Assembly (NCBI GenBank): GCA_029212425.1
Contig: JARGNC010000015.1
Coordinates: 1 to 24,309, forward strand
Length of the DNA: 24,309 nucleotides
Direction of reading: 5' to 3'
Origin: Phycisphaerales bacterium
Lineage (GTDB): Bacteria; Planctomycetota; Phycisphaerae; Phycisphaerales; UBA1924
Below are positions 1 to 7,279 of the stretch, one piece after another; the first letter of the stretch is position 1; each line of letters begins with the position of its first letter. A program made the translations under genes and the position numbers. The notes under the pieces are model-generated. The model made no database searches. It was given only the letters and a program-made list of their open reading frames with translations, and was not told where the DNA came from.

Positions 1-836
1 AGTTCTTCCGCCCCTGCCTGCTCGCATCGATCGGCAAGTGCACCGCGCCGTGCAACGAATCGATCACCAAAGATCGCTACCGCGAGGACATCGGGCGTTT
101 CACGCGCTTCCTCAAAACCAAACGCTCGACGATGATCCGCGAGCTGCAAAAAGAAATGATCGAAGCATCTGAGAAGATGGACTTTGAGCGAGCCGCGACA
201 TTGCGGGATCAGGTCAAAGCGATGCAGAAGATCGACGACCGCGCCTCAACCGCGGATCAATGGCAACCCGAAGCGGAAATCGGATACATCGATCCCATCA
301 AGGGATGTCAATCCCTCGCGCGAGCGCTCGACATCACCACCCAGATCCGCTGCGTCGAAGGGTTCGACATCGCACACCTCCAAGGGGGAGAAACCGTCGC
401 GTCCAAAGTCTGCTTTATCGACGGCAGACCCTTCAAACAAGAGTACCGACGCTTCCGTATCAAGTCCTACAGCAACCTCCCGGGAGGACGCGCCAACGAC
501 GATTTCCAGTCCATGCGAGAGGTCATCTCCAGACGCTTCCGCGACGCGGGCGCGGGACAAGAACTCTACCCCGATGTCATCCTGATCGACGGCGGCATCG
601 GACAGCTCCACGCCGCGCTCGAAGCGTTCGAGCAGCTGGAGATCAAACCCCCGATGGTCATCTCACTCGCGAAGAAAGAAGAACTCATCTACAAGCAAGG
701 CGAGCGCGACCCGATCAAGCTCGGACGCAACAACCCCGGACTGCGCTTGCTCCAACAAGTCCGCGACGAATCCCACCGATTCGCGCAGCACTACCACCAT
801 GTGCTGCGACGCAAAAAGACACTCGGCGAGAACTAA
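1..836 (+). CDS. uvrC: UvrABC excinuclease subunit C, 3' part (5' end outside window)
   Basis: UvrC makes the two incisions beside bulky DNA lesions after loading by UvrB. The reading frame is open from base 3 with no start codon needed, so the N-terminal GIY-YIG nuclease lies outside the window. The visible part begins with the cysteine cluster (RPC, GKC, APC at 9-53) that matches the Fe-S region of UvrC. A UVR motif for UvrB contact follows (about 140-230), then the RNase H-like nuclease with its D-D-H triad visible as GFDIAH (Asp at 366), LIDGG (Asp at 588) and DESHRF (His at 774). The protein stops 13 residues after this region, at HHVLRRKKTLGEN. The usual C-terminal helix-hairpin-helix DNA-binding domain (about 70 residues in E. 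coli UvrC) is missing, and no remnant of it follows because the convergent hydrolase gene ends 4 bp away. Identity is certain; the missing tail is seen directly. Confidence 0.96.
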   Translation, partial: FFRPCLLASIGKCTAPCNESITKDRYREDIGRFTRFLKTKRSTMIRELQKEMIEASEKMDFERAATLRDQVKAMQKIDDRASTADQWQPEAEIGYIDPIKGCQSLARALDITTQIRCVEGFDIAHLQGGETVASKVCFIDGRPFKQEYRRFRIKSYSNLPGGRANDDFQSMREVISRRFRDAGAGQELYPDVILIDGGIGQLHAALEAFEQLEIKPPMVISLAKKEELIYKQGERDPIKLGRNNPGLRLLQQVRDESHRFAQHYHHVLRRKKTLGEN

Positions 837-840
837 CCGC

Positions 841-2253
841 TCAATCTTCCAGCCGTTTGCACGCGAACACCTGACCGTTCTGCAAAAGCGTCACCGTCGT
901 CGCGCTGCCTTCTTCGGGAAGCTCAAACTCGATCTCCGCATCGACCAGCTCGTATCGGAAGCGATTCTCCTCGTCCGTCGGCGCGACGACCAGGGTCTGC
1001 TGACCAGTGATCCGCGCGAAGAGCTTCCCCGCTTCGCTCGTGATGTACATCGTGAAGTACTGCCCCTTGTACTCACCGACCACGCGCTTCGCGTACTCAG
1101 GATCAACCCCCTCGCTCACCTCGATCTCGACGGGGTCTGGATTGAGTCCGCCGAGTTCTTGGACGAGCTTCTCGCCGGCGCTGGTGGTGAAGAAGGTGGT
1201 GCCGTTGGTCAGGACGACCACCGCGAGGTCCAGGTCACGATTGACCGCGAAGTACGACGAGTACCCGCCCGTCATGCCGTTGTGCCAGTAGGTCGAGCCG
1301 TCCTTCGCGAGCATCCATCCGAAGCAGACCTCTCCAAAGCCACTCTCAAACATCGACTCGCGCGAGAGCTCGAGCGACTCGTAGACCCCGCCCTCCTCGT
1401 CGCTCAGGTTCGCGACTGCGAACCCCAGCAGCGACGGCGCGGAAGCGACCCACATCCCCGCTGGATTCATCGGACCGATATCACCCCAAGGCTTCGACGA
1501 TCGACCGCTCGAAGTCGCGGGCGCGATCATCTTCAACTGATCGTCATCGAGAATAATCTGGAATCCCTCGACCCCCATCGGATCAAACACACGCTCGATC
1601 ACCGCGTCCTCGTACCCCATCCCGGCGTTCTCCGCGACCAGATCTCCGAGCAGTCCAACAGCGAGGTTCGAGTACTCGAACTCCGTCCCCGGCTCGCGCT
1701 TTGGTTTGACCTTCGTGATGTACTCAAACAGCATCTCTTGCGTATACCCAAAGAACGGACGATCCGGATCGGTTGGCCTGAGATTGGCAGGTGCCGTCGG
1801 CCAGCCCGAACTGTGCGTCGTCAGGTGCCAAAGCTCAACCTCGGTCCCATCGAAGTCTTTCGCGTCCAGACCCTCTGGGAGCAGCTCATCGACAAGCGTG
1901 TGCTTGGTCACTTCACCTCTGCGGATCGCGTCCGCGAACAGCACGCCCGTCATGACCTTCGAGATTGAACCGATCTCATAAAGCGTATCAAAGGTCGGCG
2001 ACTCATCACCACCAAACGCGAGCGTCCCGAGCGTGTAGTACGAATCGATCCCTTTGTACCGAACCCCCACCACACCGCCAGGGACCAGCCGCGATTCAAT
2101 CAACGGCTCGATGTGCTTGTGAACCGCCGCCTCGACTGGGTTTTCAACTGGGTTCTCAACTGGGTTCTCAACTGGGTTGTCCGCAGTTGCAGCGCACACC
2201 ATGAAGGATGAAACCGCGACAACCGCCGCGCCAATAAGTGATCCTGTGTTCAT
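841..2253 (-). CDS. Secreted serine hydrolase, beta-lactamase/class C (AmpC/EstB-like) family
   Basis: This 470-residue protein belongs to the serine beta-lactamase fold that includes AmpC, D-aminopeptidases and esterases. The active-site set is visible: SISK (Ser96-x-x-Lys99), YSN (Tyr194-Asn196) and HNG (His324-Gly326, at the KTG position). Residues 1-24 form a Sec signal peptide, so it acts outside the cytoplasm. Just after the signal peptide an NPVE motif is repeated four times, probably a short linker. Residues after about 380 look like the lipocalin-like C-terminal domain often found in this family. The substrate cannot be told from the sequence: it could be a peptidase, esterase or beta-lactamase, and resistance should not be assumed. 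No Shine-Dalgarno is visible; a TAGAAT box lies 5 nt before the ATG. It is the last gene of the leftward block after the ClC gene (45 bp gap). Confidence 0.9.
   Translation of the reverse strand: MNTGSLIGAAVVAVSSFMVCAATADNPVENPVENPVENPVEAAVHKHIEPLIESRLVPGGVVGVRYKGIDSYYTLGTLAFGGDESPTFDTLYEIGSISKVMTGVLFADAIRRGEVTKHTLVDELLPEGLDAKDFDGTEVELWHLTTHSSGWPTAPANLRPTDPDRPFFGYTQEMLFEYITKVKPKREPGTEFEYSNLAVGLLGDLVAENAGMGYEDAVIERVFDPMGVEGFQIILDDDQLKMIAPATSSGRSSKPWGDIGPMNPAGMWVASAPSLLGFAVANLSDEEGGVYESLELSRESMFESGFGEVCFGWMLAKDGSTYWHNGMTGGYSSYFAVNRDLDLAVVVLTNGTTFFTTSAGEKLVQELGGLNPDPVEIEVSEGVDPEYAKRVVGEYKGQYFTMYITSEAGKLFARITGQQTLVVAPTDEENRFRYELVDAEIEFELPEEGSATTVTLLQNGQVFACKRLED
2132..2179 (-). repeat. Four tandem 12-bp repeats coding for NPVE x4
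   Basis: Four consecutive 12-bp units of the form TCAACTGGGTTC (read on the + strand) differ from each other at only one to three positions. On the minus strand they code for NPVE four times, directly after the signal peptide of the serine hydrolase. The unit is a multiple of 3, so gain or loss of copies keeps the frame and would simply change linker length. Confidence 0.9.
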
Positions 2254-2264
2254 GCACTATTCTA
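2254..2264 (-). promoter_or_regulatory. Possible -10 box giving a leaderless hydrolase transcript
   Basis: On the minus strand the box TAGAAT (2264-2259, 5 of 6 matches to TATAAT) is followed by only 5 nt before the ATG at 2253. A start of transcription at or within a base of the ATG would give a leaderless mRNA, which fits the absence of a Shine-Dalgarno sequence. No good -35 box is visible at the proper distance, so the call is weak; read-through from the upstream ClC gene is the alternative. Confidence 0.3.
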
Positions 2265-2298
2265 TGGGAATGCGAGCGTTGGGTTTCACCAACCTCAA

Positions 2299-4140
2299 TC
2301 ACCCCTCATCGAGCACATCGTTGTACCGGACCATCACCTTCTCGCGTGTGATCAGCGCGATCGGGTTCATCTGACCGAACTGATCCAGCAAGCACAAGCT
2401 CGACACATCCGATTTGGTGAATTTTTCCATCACCGTATCCAAGTGCTCATCCGCTGTGATCGTCGGGATGTCCGTCCGCATCAACTCCGCGACCAGAAGC
2501 AGCGGGATCGCTTCACGATCGATCAACGCAGTACGCATGTCGCTCCCGGTCACCATCCCGATGTAGTGACCCTCGTGGTCGATCACCGGGAAGTCGGGAA
2601 CATTGTGGTGCGCGTGGAGCGTGATGAGCTTGCTCAATGGATCAGACGCATACACCGGCTCCCGAGGGAGCGCATCGTACTTCACGCTCGCAACAGGAAC
2701 ATGACGCAGCACACTCAAATCTCTACTCGTCCCGATCCGCACCCCTGCTCTGCGGAGCTTCGCGGTGTAGATCGAATCGGGCATCAGCTTGCGCGTCAGC
2801 GAGGTGGACACGATCGCCGCGAGCATGATGGGTCCAAGCACGCGAGGCTCACGCGTGATCTCAAACAAAATCAAGATCGCGGTCATCGGCGCGAATGTTG
2901 TTCCCGCGACGACCGCCGCCATTCCAACGAGTGCATACGACGCAGGAGATGATCCTTCAGCGATCAATCCGAGTTTGTCCAGAAGCAACCCAAAGGTGCC
3001 TCCGATGGTCGCGCCGGTAAAGAGACTCGGCGCAAACACCCCTCCCGATCCACCAGAACTCAGCGTGAAGGTGGTCGCGAGGATCTTCGCGAATACCAGC
3101 AGACCAAGCACCGCGATCGCGCCCCACATGAACTCACCCTCGATATAGGTCGCGGGATCGAGCAGGTGGGTGATGACCGAGTACCCGTTCCCGAAGAACG
3201 AGGGGTTTGCGCCGTGGTCGCCGAGGATATTCCCGTTCTCGATCATCGCGAAGAGGTTCATCCCGATGATGCCAAGAATCCCCAGGAGAAACGCACCAAG
3301 GACGGGTTTGAGAATCGGATGCAGACGCATGCGCCCGAAGACCGCTTCGCCGCGTTCAATACATATGGTAAACAACCACGCTCCGCACGCACACAGCAGA
3401 CCCAGCACGATATAACTCGGCAGCTCGAACGCACTGAACACATAGTTGGGAAGATGCGTCGCAAAGATCGCTTCGTTGTCCCCAAGGATCACCTGCGTCA
3501 TCGCGGTAGCGAACACCGATGCAATCACGATGGGCATGAATGTCTTGAGCGAAAAATCTCGCAGCAGGATTTCAAGCGCAAAGAACACACCCGCGATGGG
3601 CGCATTAAAGATGCTCGAGATCCCCGCAGCCGCGCCGCACCCGAGCAGGGTGATCACATGCCGCCGAGGCACCCCCAGCCGACGCGCGATCACCGAACCC
3701 GTCACCGCTCCGATCTGAACAATGGGACCTTCCGCACCGCCTGAACCGCCGGTGCCGACTGTGCAAATCGATGCGATGACTTTGACCACCCCAGTCTTCG
3801 CAGGGATCGCGCCGCCTTTGCGAACAATCGCATCGAGCACCTGAGGCACGCCGTGCCCTCCCGCTTCGCGTGCAAAGAAATACACAATCAATCCGGTCAG
3901 CAGCGCACCAACCATCGGGATCAGCGGGATCAACCACCAGCCGCTGCCCATCCCTGCTGAAATCTCATCCTGGAGCCCCTCCGTCCAGTGCTCGACGGCG
4001 AGCAATCCCTTCGCGAACAACACCGCCCCCACCGCGGTCAGCACACCGATCGCGGCACCGATCATGTTGAGCCATCCGTCGGGATGATCGTGCACCCATC
4101 CCGCCGCTTTGCGGAGGATCTGCCGAGAGTTGGTTGTCAT
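2299..4140 (-). CDS. ClC-family chloride channel/transporter with tandem CBS domains
   Basis: This is an integral inner-membrane ClC anion channel or antiporter of 613 residues from the ATG at 4140, with the ClC core at about 25-460 and a CBS pair at about 490-605 that usually binds adenine nucleotides. Key positions by comparison with E. coli ClC-ec1: the gating glutamate is present (GGAEGP, Glu137); GVFAP carries the filter Phe369; Tyr458 matches the central tyrosine. The GSGIP serine is replaced (GGHGVP, His96), and the internal proton glutamate position is Ile191 (FFALEIL). The GHGVP form is, to my knowledge, common in bacterial ClCs with CBS domains. Loss of the internal glutamate argues for uncoupled (channel-like) transport, but this is inference. 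Longer starts exist in frame (ATG at 4167, GTG at 4173); none has a clear ribosome binding site. The gene sits between topA (56 bp upstream) and the serine hydrolase in one direction. Confidence 0.93.
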   Translation of the reverse strand: MTTNSRQILRKAAGWVHDHPDGWLNMIGAAIGVLTAVGAVLFAKGLLAVEHWTEGLQDEISAGMGSGWWLIPLIPMVGALLTGLIVYFFAREAGGHGVPQVLDAIVRKGGAIPAKTGVVKVIASICTVGTGGSGGAEGPIVQIGAVTGSVIARRLGVPRRHVITLLGCGAAAGISSIFNAPIAGVFFALEILLRDFSLKTFMPIVIASVFATAMTQVILGDNEAIFATHLPNYVFSAFELPSYIVLGLLCACGAWLFTICIERGEAVFGRMRLHPILKPVLGAFLLGILGIIGMNLFAMIENGNILGDHGANPSFFGNGYSVITHLLDPATYIEGEFMWGAIAVLGLLVFAKILATTFTLSSGGSGGVFAPSLFTGATIGGTFGLLLDKLGLIAEGSSPASYALVGMAAVVAGTTFAPMTAILILFEITREPRVLGPIMLAAIVSTSLTRKLMPDSIYTAKLRRAGVRIGTSRDLSVLRHVPVASVKYDALPREPVYASDPLSKLITLHAHHNVPDFPVIDHEGHYIGMVTGSDMRTALIDREAIPLLLVAELMRTDIPTITADEHLDTVMEKFTKSDVSSLCLLDQFGQMNPIALITREKVMVRYNDVLDEG

Positions 4141-4196
4141 CAGGAAGCTGCTCACTATCGCGATCATACACACGCGAGGTGCAACAACTCAATCCA

Positions 4197-7061
4197 TCAC
4201 GCCTTCTTGGTTTCGCGAGGGTCATCCTGTAGCAGCAGTTCCTCGACCTGAGGCGCCTCGGGCACAGGTTTCCCTTTCGCGTCCGTCAGCGCCGTCCCGT
4301 CCATCCGCGTGATGATCGGGACCGGATGAGCCGCTTCATGCTTGCTCAGTTTCGCTTCCAGTTCAGCGCGTTGCTCGTCTTCGAGCGCCGTCCATTTCCC
4401 TCGCCCACGACACTTGGGGAATCGACTGCACCCGAGCCAAGGTCCACGCGCCCCGTTCCTCAGATTCAGCGGGCTCTGACATGTCGGACATTCCAGATCC
4501 GTCAGCAGCGCCGGGACACTCGGAGCATTCACAAACCCCTTCTTGTCGATGTTCAGGATCATCCCGTCATCGTTGGTCTCACCCTCTTCGAGCGGGGTCG
4601 TCAGGAACGGCCCAAACCGCCCCACCTTCCGGATCATCGGACGACCAGTCATCGGACATTTCACATCCACAAACTCCGCCATCTGAGGTCGTCCCTGACG
4701 ATCACAAGGACACGCCCAGTTGCAATCCGGATACTGCGAACAGCTCAAGAATCGCCCGTTCTTCCCGAAGCGGTACACCAGCGACGAGTCACACTTCTCG
4801 CATCGGTATTCCTCCGGCGCGGGACGGAGTTCCGCTTTCGCGTGCGTCATTTCTTCGTGTGCTTTTTCGAGCGCCTTGGAGAATCGGCCGTAAAACCCTT
4901 CGAGCATCTCGATCCAATCAAGGTGCTCGTCCTCGATCGCGTCGAGCTTGCCTTCCATGTCGCGTGTGTATCCGAGGTCCATCAATCGCGGGAAACCCTC
5001 GATCAACTTGTCCGTGACGACCATCCCCAGGTCCGTTGCCCAGAACGCGCGAGCGATCTGCTCGACATACTTCCGATCCTGGATCGTCTGGATGATGCTC
5101 GCGTAAGTTGACGGGCGACCAATACCCTCGGATTCGAGCGTCTTGATCAAACTCGCTTCAGAGTACCGACCTGGAGGAGCGGTGAACTTCTGCGCGGGAT
5201 CAAGTGCGAACGGATACATCGGCTGCTTCTCAGTCAGCTTCGGCAGGTTCAGTTCATCGCCGCTGGTTGGGACACCGGACACACGATAATGACCATCGAA
5301 CGCGAGTGTCCGTCCCGTCGCGCGGAAGAGCGCTTTGTTGTCCACGCCGCCGCGGATCATCACGCTCGTCGCATCCCACTCAGCCGCGACCATCTGACAC
5401 GCGACAAACCGCTCCCAGATCAGTTTGTACAGCTTCCGCTGATCATCTTTGACTGAACTCGGGAGCGAATCAGGATGCCGCGAAACATCCGTTGGCCGGA
5501 TCGCTTCGTGTGCTTCCTGCGCGCCTTTGTTGGAGGTCTTAAAGAAGTTTGGTTTTTCAGGGAGGTATTTCTCGCCGTAAGTTTTTTGGATGTGACCGCG
5601 CACCGCATTGAGCGCACCGCTGTCGATGTGGGTCGAGTCGGTACGCATGTAGGTAATCAGACCTGTTGGACCTTCACCCGGGATCGTGACCCCTTCGTAC
5701 AACCCCTGCGCTGCGCGCATTGTCCGTTGTGCGCCAAACCCTAATCGTGACGACGCCGCTTGCTGAAGCGTCGAGGTAATGAACGGCCCAGCCGCACGCG
5801 ACTTGGTCCGCTTGGTCTCGACCGATTCGATTGTGTATTCAAGATCTCCGCCGCAGGTTCCCGTGACTGTCCGGATCCATCGAGCAGGACCAACACCCTC
5901 GCTGTCTGCTGTAACATCGCATGAGACATTGCTGAGCCCGCATGCCTCGACGACGGATTTCACTTCGCTCGACAAATCATGCGCATCGGAATCACCGAAC
6001 GCTGCATTGACCTTCTCGCGCCGTTCCTCGATCGCGTCGTGCGTCAGTTCTTCAACCTCAGGAACGATCGAAGCGGACAAAATTCGAGGATCAAACTTCT
6101 TCCCATCGAACTCGACGAGCTGCGCACGCACGGCGTTGTTCTGACTCAACCAACCGTTCTGTGCTTTAACTGTCGGCCCTTTACTCTTCTCGTCCTTGGA
6201 CTCGATAAAGGATTTCCACTGCGAACCAAGTTTCCCAGCGGATGCGGAATCCAGCACGAAGTTTCCAGTCACCGTCCAGTATTCATCCGGGACAAACGCT
6301 TCGATCTGCCGTTCCTTCTCGACAACCAACCGCACCGCGACGGATTGCACGCGCCCCGCGCTGAGTCCACGCGCGACCTTCTTCCACAACAACGGCGACA
6401 CCTGATACCCAACAATCCGGTCCAGAATCCGCCGCGCCTGCTGCGCGTTGACGCGCTCTTCATCAATCGCGTGCGGATTGTGGAACGCTTTTTCGATCTC
6501 CGCTTTGGTGATCGCGGTGAACATCACCCGCTGCGCATCTTTGGAATCAATCCCCAGTTCCTGCGCCACATGCCACGCGATCGCTTCCCCCTCGCGATCA
6601 AGGTCGGTCGCGAACCAAACTTGACCCCCGGTTGAGAGCGCATCCTTCGCGGCACGCTTCAAATCCTTCATCACTGTCTCTTTCCCAGACAGAATCTCAT
6701 AGCTCGGCTGGAATCGACGATCCAGATTCACTCCCGGAACCGGGTCCTTCACACCCTTGGGGTTTTTGGAAGGAAGATCACGCACATGCCCCACCGATGC
6801 GAGCACGACATAGTCGTTGCCGAGGTATTTGTTGATTGTCTTCGCCTTTGCTGGGGATTCCACGATCACCAGCGATTTGCCCTTCGCGTCGCCTGACTTG
6901 TACGCGCTGGCAAACTTGCGTCCCCCGGCCTTCTTCGCGACCTTCTTGGATGCACCACCCGCCTTCTTGGTGGTCTTCTTCGCCGCTTTCTTGGTCGTCT
7001 TCTTAGAGACCTTCTTTGCGGCTTTTTTGGTCGTCTTCTTGGATGCGGTCTTCTTCGCCAT
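4197..7061 (-). CDS. topA: DNA topoisomerase I (type IA) with lysine-rich N-terminal tail
   Basis: TopA relaxes negatively supercoiled DNA by cutting one strand through a 5'-phosphotyrosine. The 954-residue protein has the TOPRIM domain (VIVESPAKAK with Glu69; DLDREGE with Asp153, Asp155, Glu157) and the catalytic tyrosine in GLITYMRTDST (Tyr471). C-terminal zinc fingers are CxxC...CxxxxxC at Cys754/757/774/780 and Cys858/861/878/884, with a further cysteine-bearing repeat between them (Cys784/786/802). Residues 1-49 hold about 21 lysines in KK(A/T)(A/T)KK repeats like a histone H1 tail. Residues about 325-405 are longer than usual for TopA by roughly 60 residues. I chose the ATG at 7061 because GAGAGG lies just upstream; an in-frame extension to 7142 would translate an AT-rich promoter-like stretch. 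The short downstream gap suggests cotranscription with the ClC gene. Confidence 0.97.
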   Translation of the reverse strand: MAKKTASKKTTKKAAKKVSKKTTKKAAKKTTKKAGGASKKVAKKAGGRKFASAYKSGDAKGKSLVIVESPAKAKTINKYLGNDYVVLASVGHVRDLPSKNPKGVKDPVPGVNLDRRFQPSYEILSGKETVMKDLKRAAKDALSTGGQVWFATDLDREGEAIAWHVAQELGIDSKDAQRVMFTAITKAEIEKAFHNPHAIDEERVNAQQARRILDRIVGYQVSPLLWKKVARGLSAGRVQSVAVRLVVEKERQIEAFVPDEYWTVTGNFVLDSASAGKLGSQWKSFIESKDEKSKGPTVKAQNGWLSQNNAVRAQLVEFDGKKFDPRILSASIVPEVEELTHDAIEERREKVNAAFGDSDAHDLSSEVKSVVEACGLSNVSCDVTADSEGVGPARWIRTVTGTCGGDLEYTIESVETKRTKSRAAGPFITSTLQQAASSRLGFGAQRTMRAAQGLYEGVTIPGEGPTGLITYMRTDSTHIDSGALNAVRGHIQKTYGEKYLPEKPNFFKTSNKGAQEAHEAIRPTDVSRHPDSLPSSVKDDQRKLYKLIWERFVACQMVAAEWDATSVMIRGGVDNKALFRATGRTLAFDGHYRVSGVPTSGDELNLPKLTEKQPMYPFALDPAQKFTAPPGRYSEASLIKTLESEGIGRPSTYASIIQTIQDRKYVEQIARAFWATDLGMVVTDKLIEGFPRLMDLGYTRDMEGKLDAIEDEHLDWIEMLEGFYGRFSKALEKAHEEMTHAKAELRPAPEEYRCEKCDSSLVYRFGKNGRFLSCSQYPDCNWACPCDRQGRPQMAEFVDVKCPMTGRPMIRKVGRFGPFLTTPLEEGETNDDGMILNIDKKGFVNAPSVPALLTDLECPTCQSPLNLRNGARGPWLGCSRFPKCRGRGKWTALEDEQRAELEAKLSKHEAAHPVPIITRMDGTALTDAKGKPVPEAPQVEELLLQDDPRETKKA

Positions 7062-7082
7062 GCACGCCTCTCGTTGGGGATC

Positions 7083-7104
7083 GACTATGTATATATAGAT
7101 AGTC
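7083..7104 (-). promoter_or_regulatory. AT-rich inverted repeat, possible topA promoter core
   Basis: The sequence has 6-bp inverted arms, GACTAT (7083-7088) and ATAGTC (7099-7104), around a TATATA core, about 22 bp upstream of the topA ATG. It is the only very AT-rich stretch in an otherwise GC-rich region and offers several -10-like boxes on the minus strand, but no well-spaced -35 box. A perfect TTGACA (minus strand, 7142-7137) lies about 35 bp too far away to pair with it. Confidence 0.3.
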
Positions 7105-7200
7105 TGAGCCGACACGGAACGCTCCGAGTTGGCATTTGTCAAGCCCTCCGCCGATCATTCACGCATCAAGAGTCCGATAACACTGAAATCGTTTCCCAAT

Positions 7201-7229
7201 TTGCAAATGTCGCCGCCCTGTGCTATTGT
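7201..7229 (+). promoter_or_regulatory. Sigma70-like promoter of the metal-uptake operon
   Basis: TTGCAA (7201-7206) and TATTGT (7224-7229) are separated by 17 bp, and the -10 box is extended by TG at 7221-7222. The predicted transcription start is near 7236, giving a leader of about 44 nt before the ATG at 7280. The -10 box and start point lie inside the adjoining inverted repeats, so a protein bound there would block initiation. Confidence 0.6.
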
Positions 7230-7257
7230 AGCACTGGCTACATGTAGCCAGTGCTAC
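7220..7257 (+). promoter_or_regulatory. Perfect 30-bp palindrome with extra half-site: candidate metalloregulator operator
   Basis: Positions 7228-7257 are a perfect palindrome: left arm GTAGCACTGGCTACA and its exact reverse complement, centred between 7242 and 7243. A further half-site GTGCTA at 7220-7225 pairs with TAGCAC at 7229-7234 around TTG, so the motif GTGCTA/TAGCAC occurs three times in 37 bp. The array overlaps the -10 box and predicted start of the metal-uptake operon and ends 22 bp before its first ATG. That placement is typical of a repressor operator for metal-responsive regulators of the DtxR/MntR or Fur/Zur families. A cruciform or RNA hairpin role is possible, but there is no T-tract, so it is not a terminator. 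Confidence 0.7.
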
Positions 7258-7279
7258 TAAACACCACAGAAGGCCATCC

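Noticed and set aside
799..1968. Long open frame on the + strand (389 codons) opposite the serine hydrolase
   Set aside because: It is antisense to a gene with intact catalytic motifs, its translation is Arg/Leu/His-rich without family resemblance, and it overlaps the end of uvrC. It is a by-product of GC-rich codon use.
7062..7142. 27-codon N-terminal extension of topA
   Set aside because: It would translate the AT-rich promoter-like region (residues YIYIV), while the ATG at 7061 has GAGAGG upstream and begins the lysine tail.
7228..7257. Reading the 30-bp palindrome as a terminator
   Set aside because: There is no T-run on either side, and it overlaps a promoter -10 box just before an operon start.
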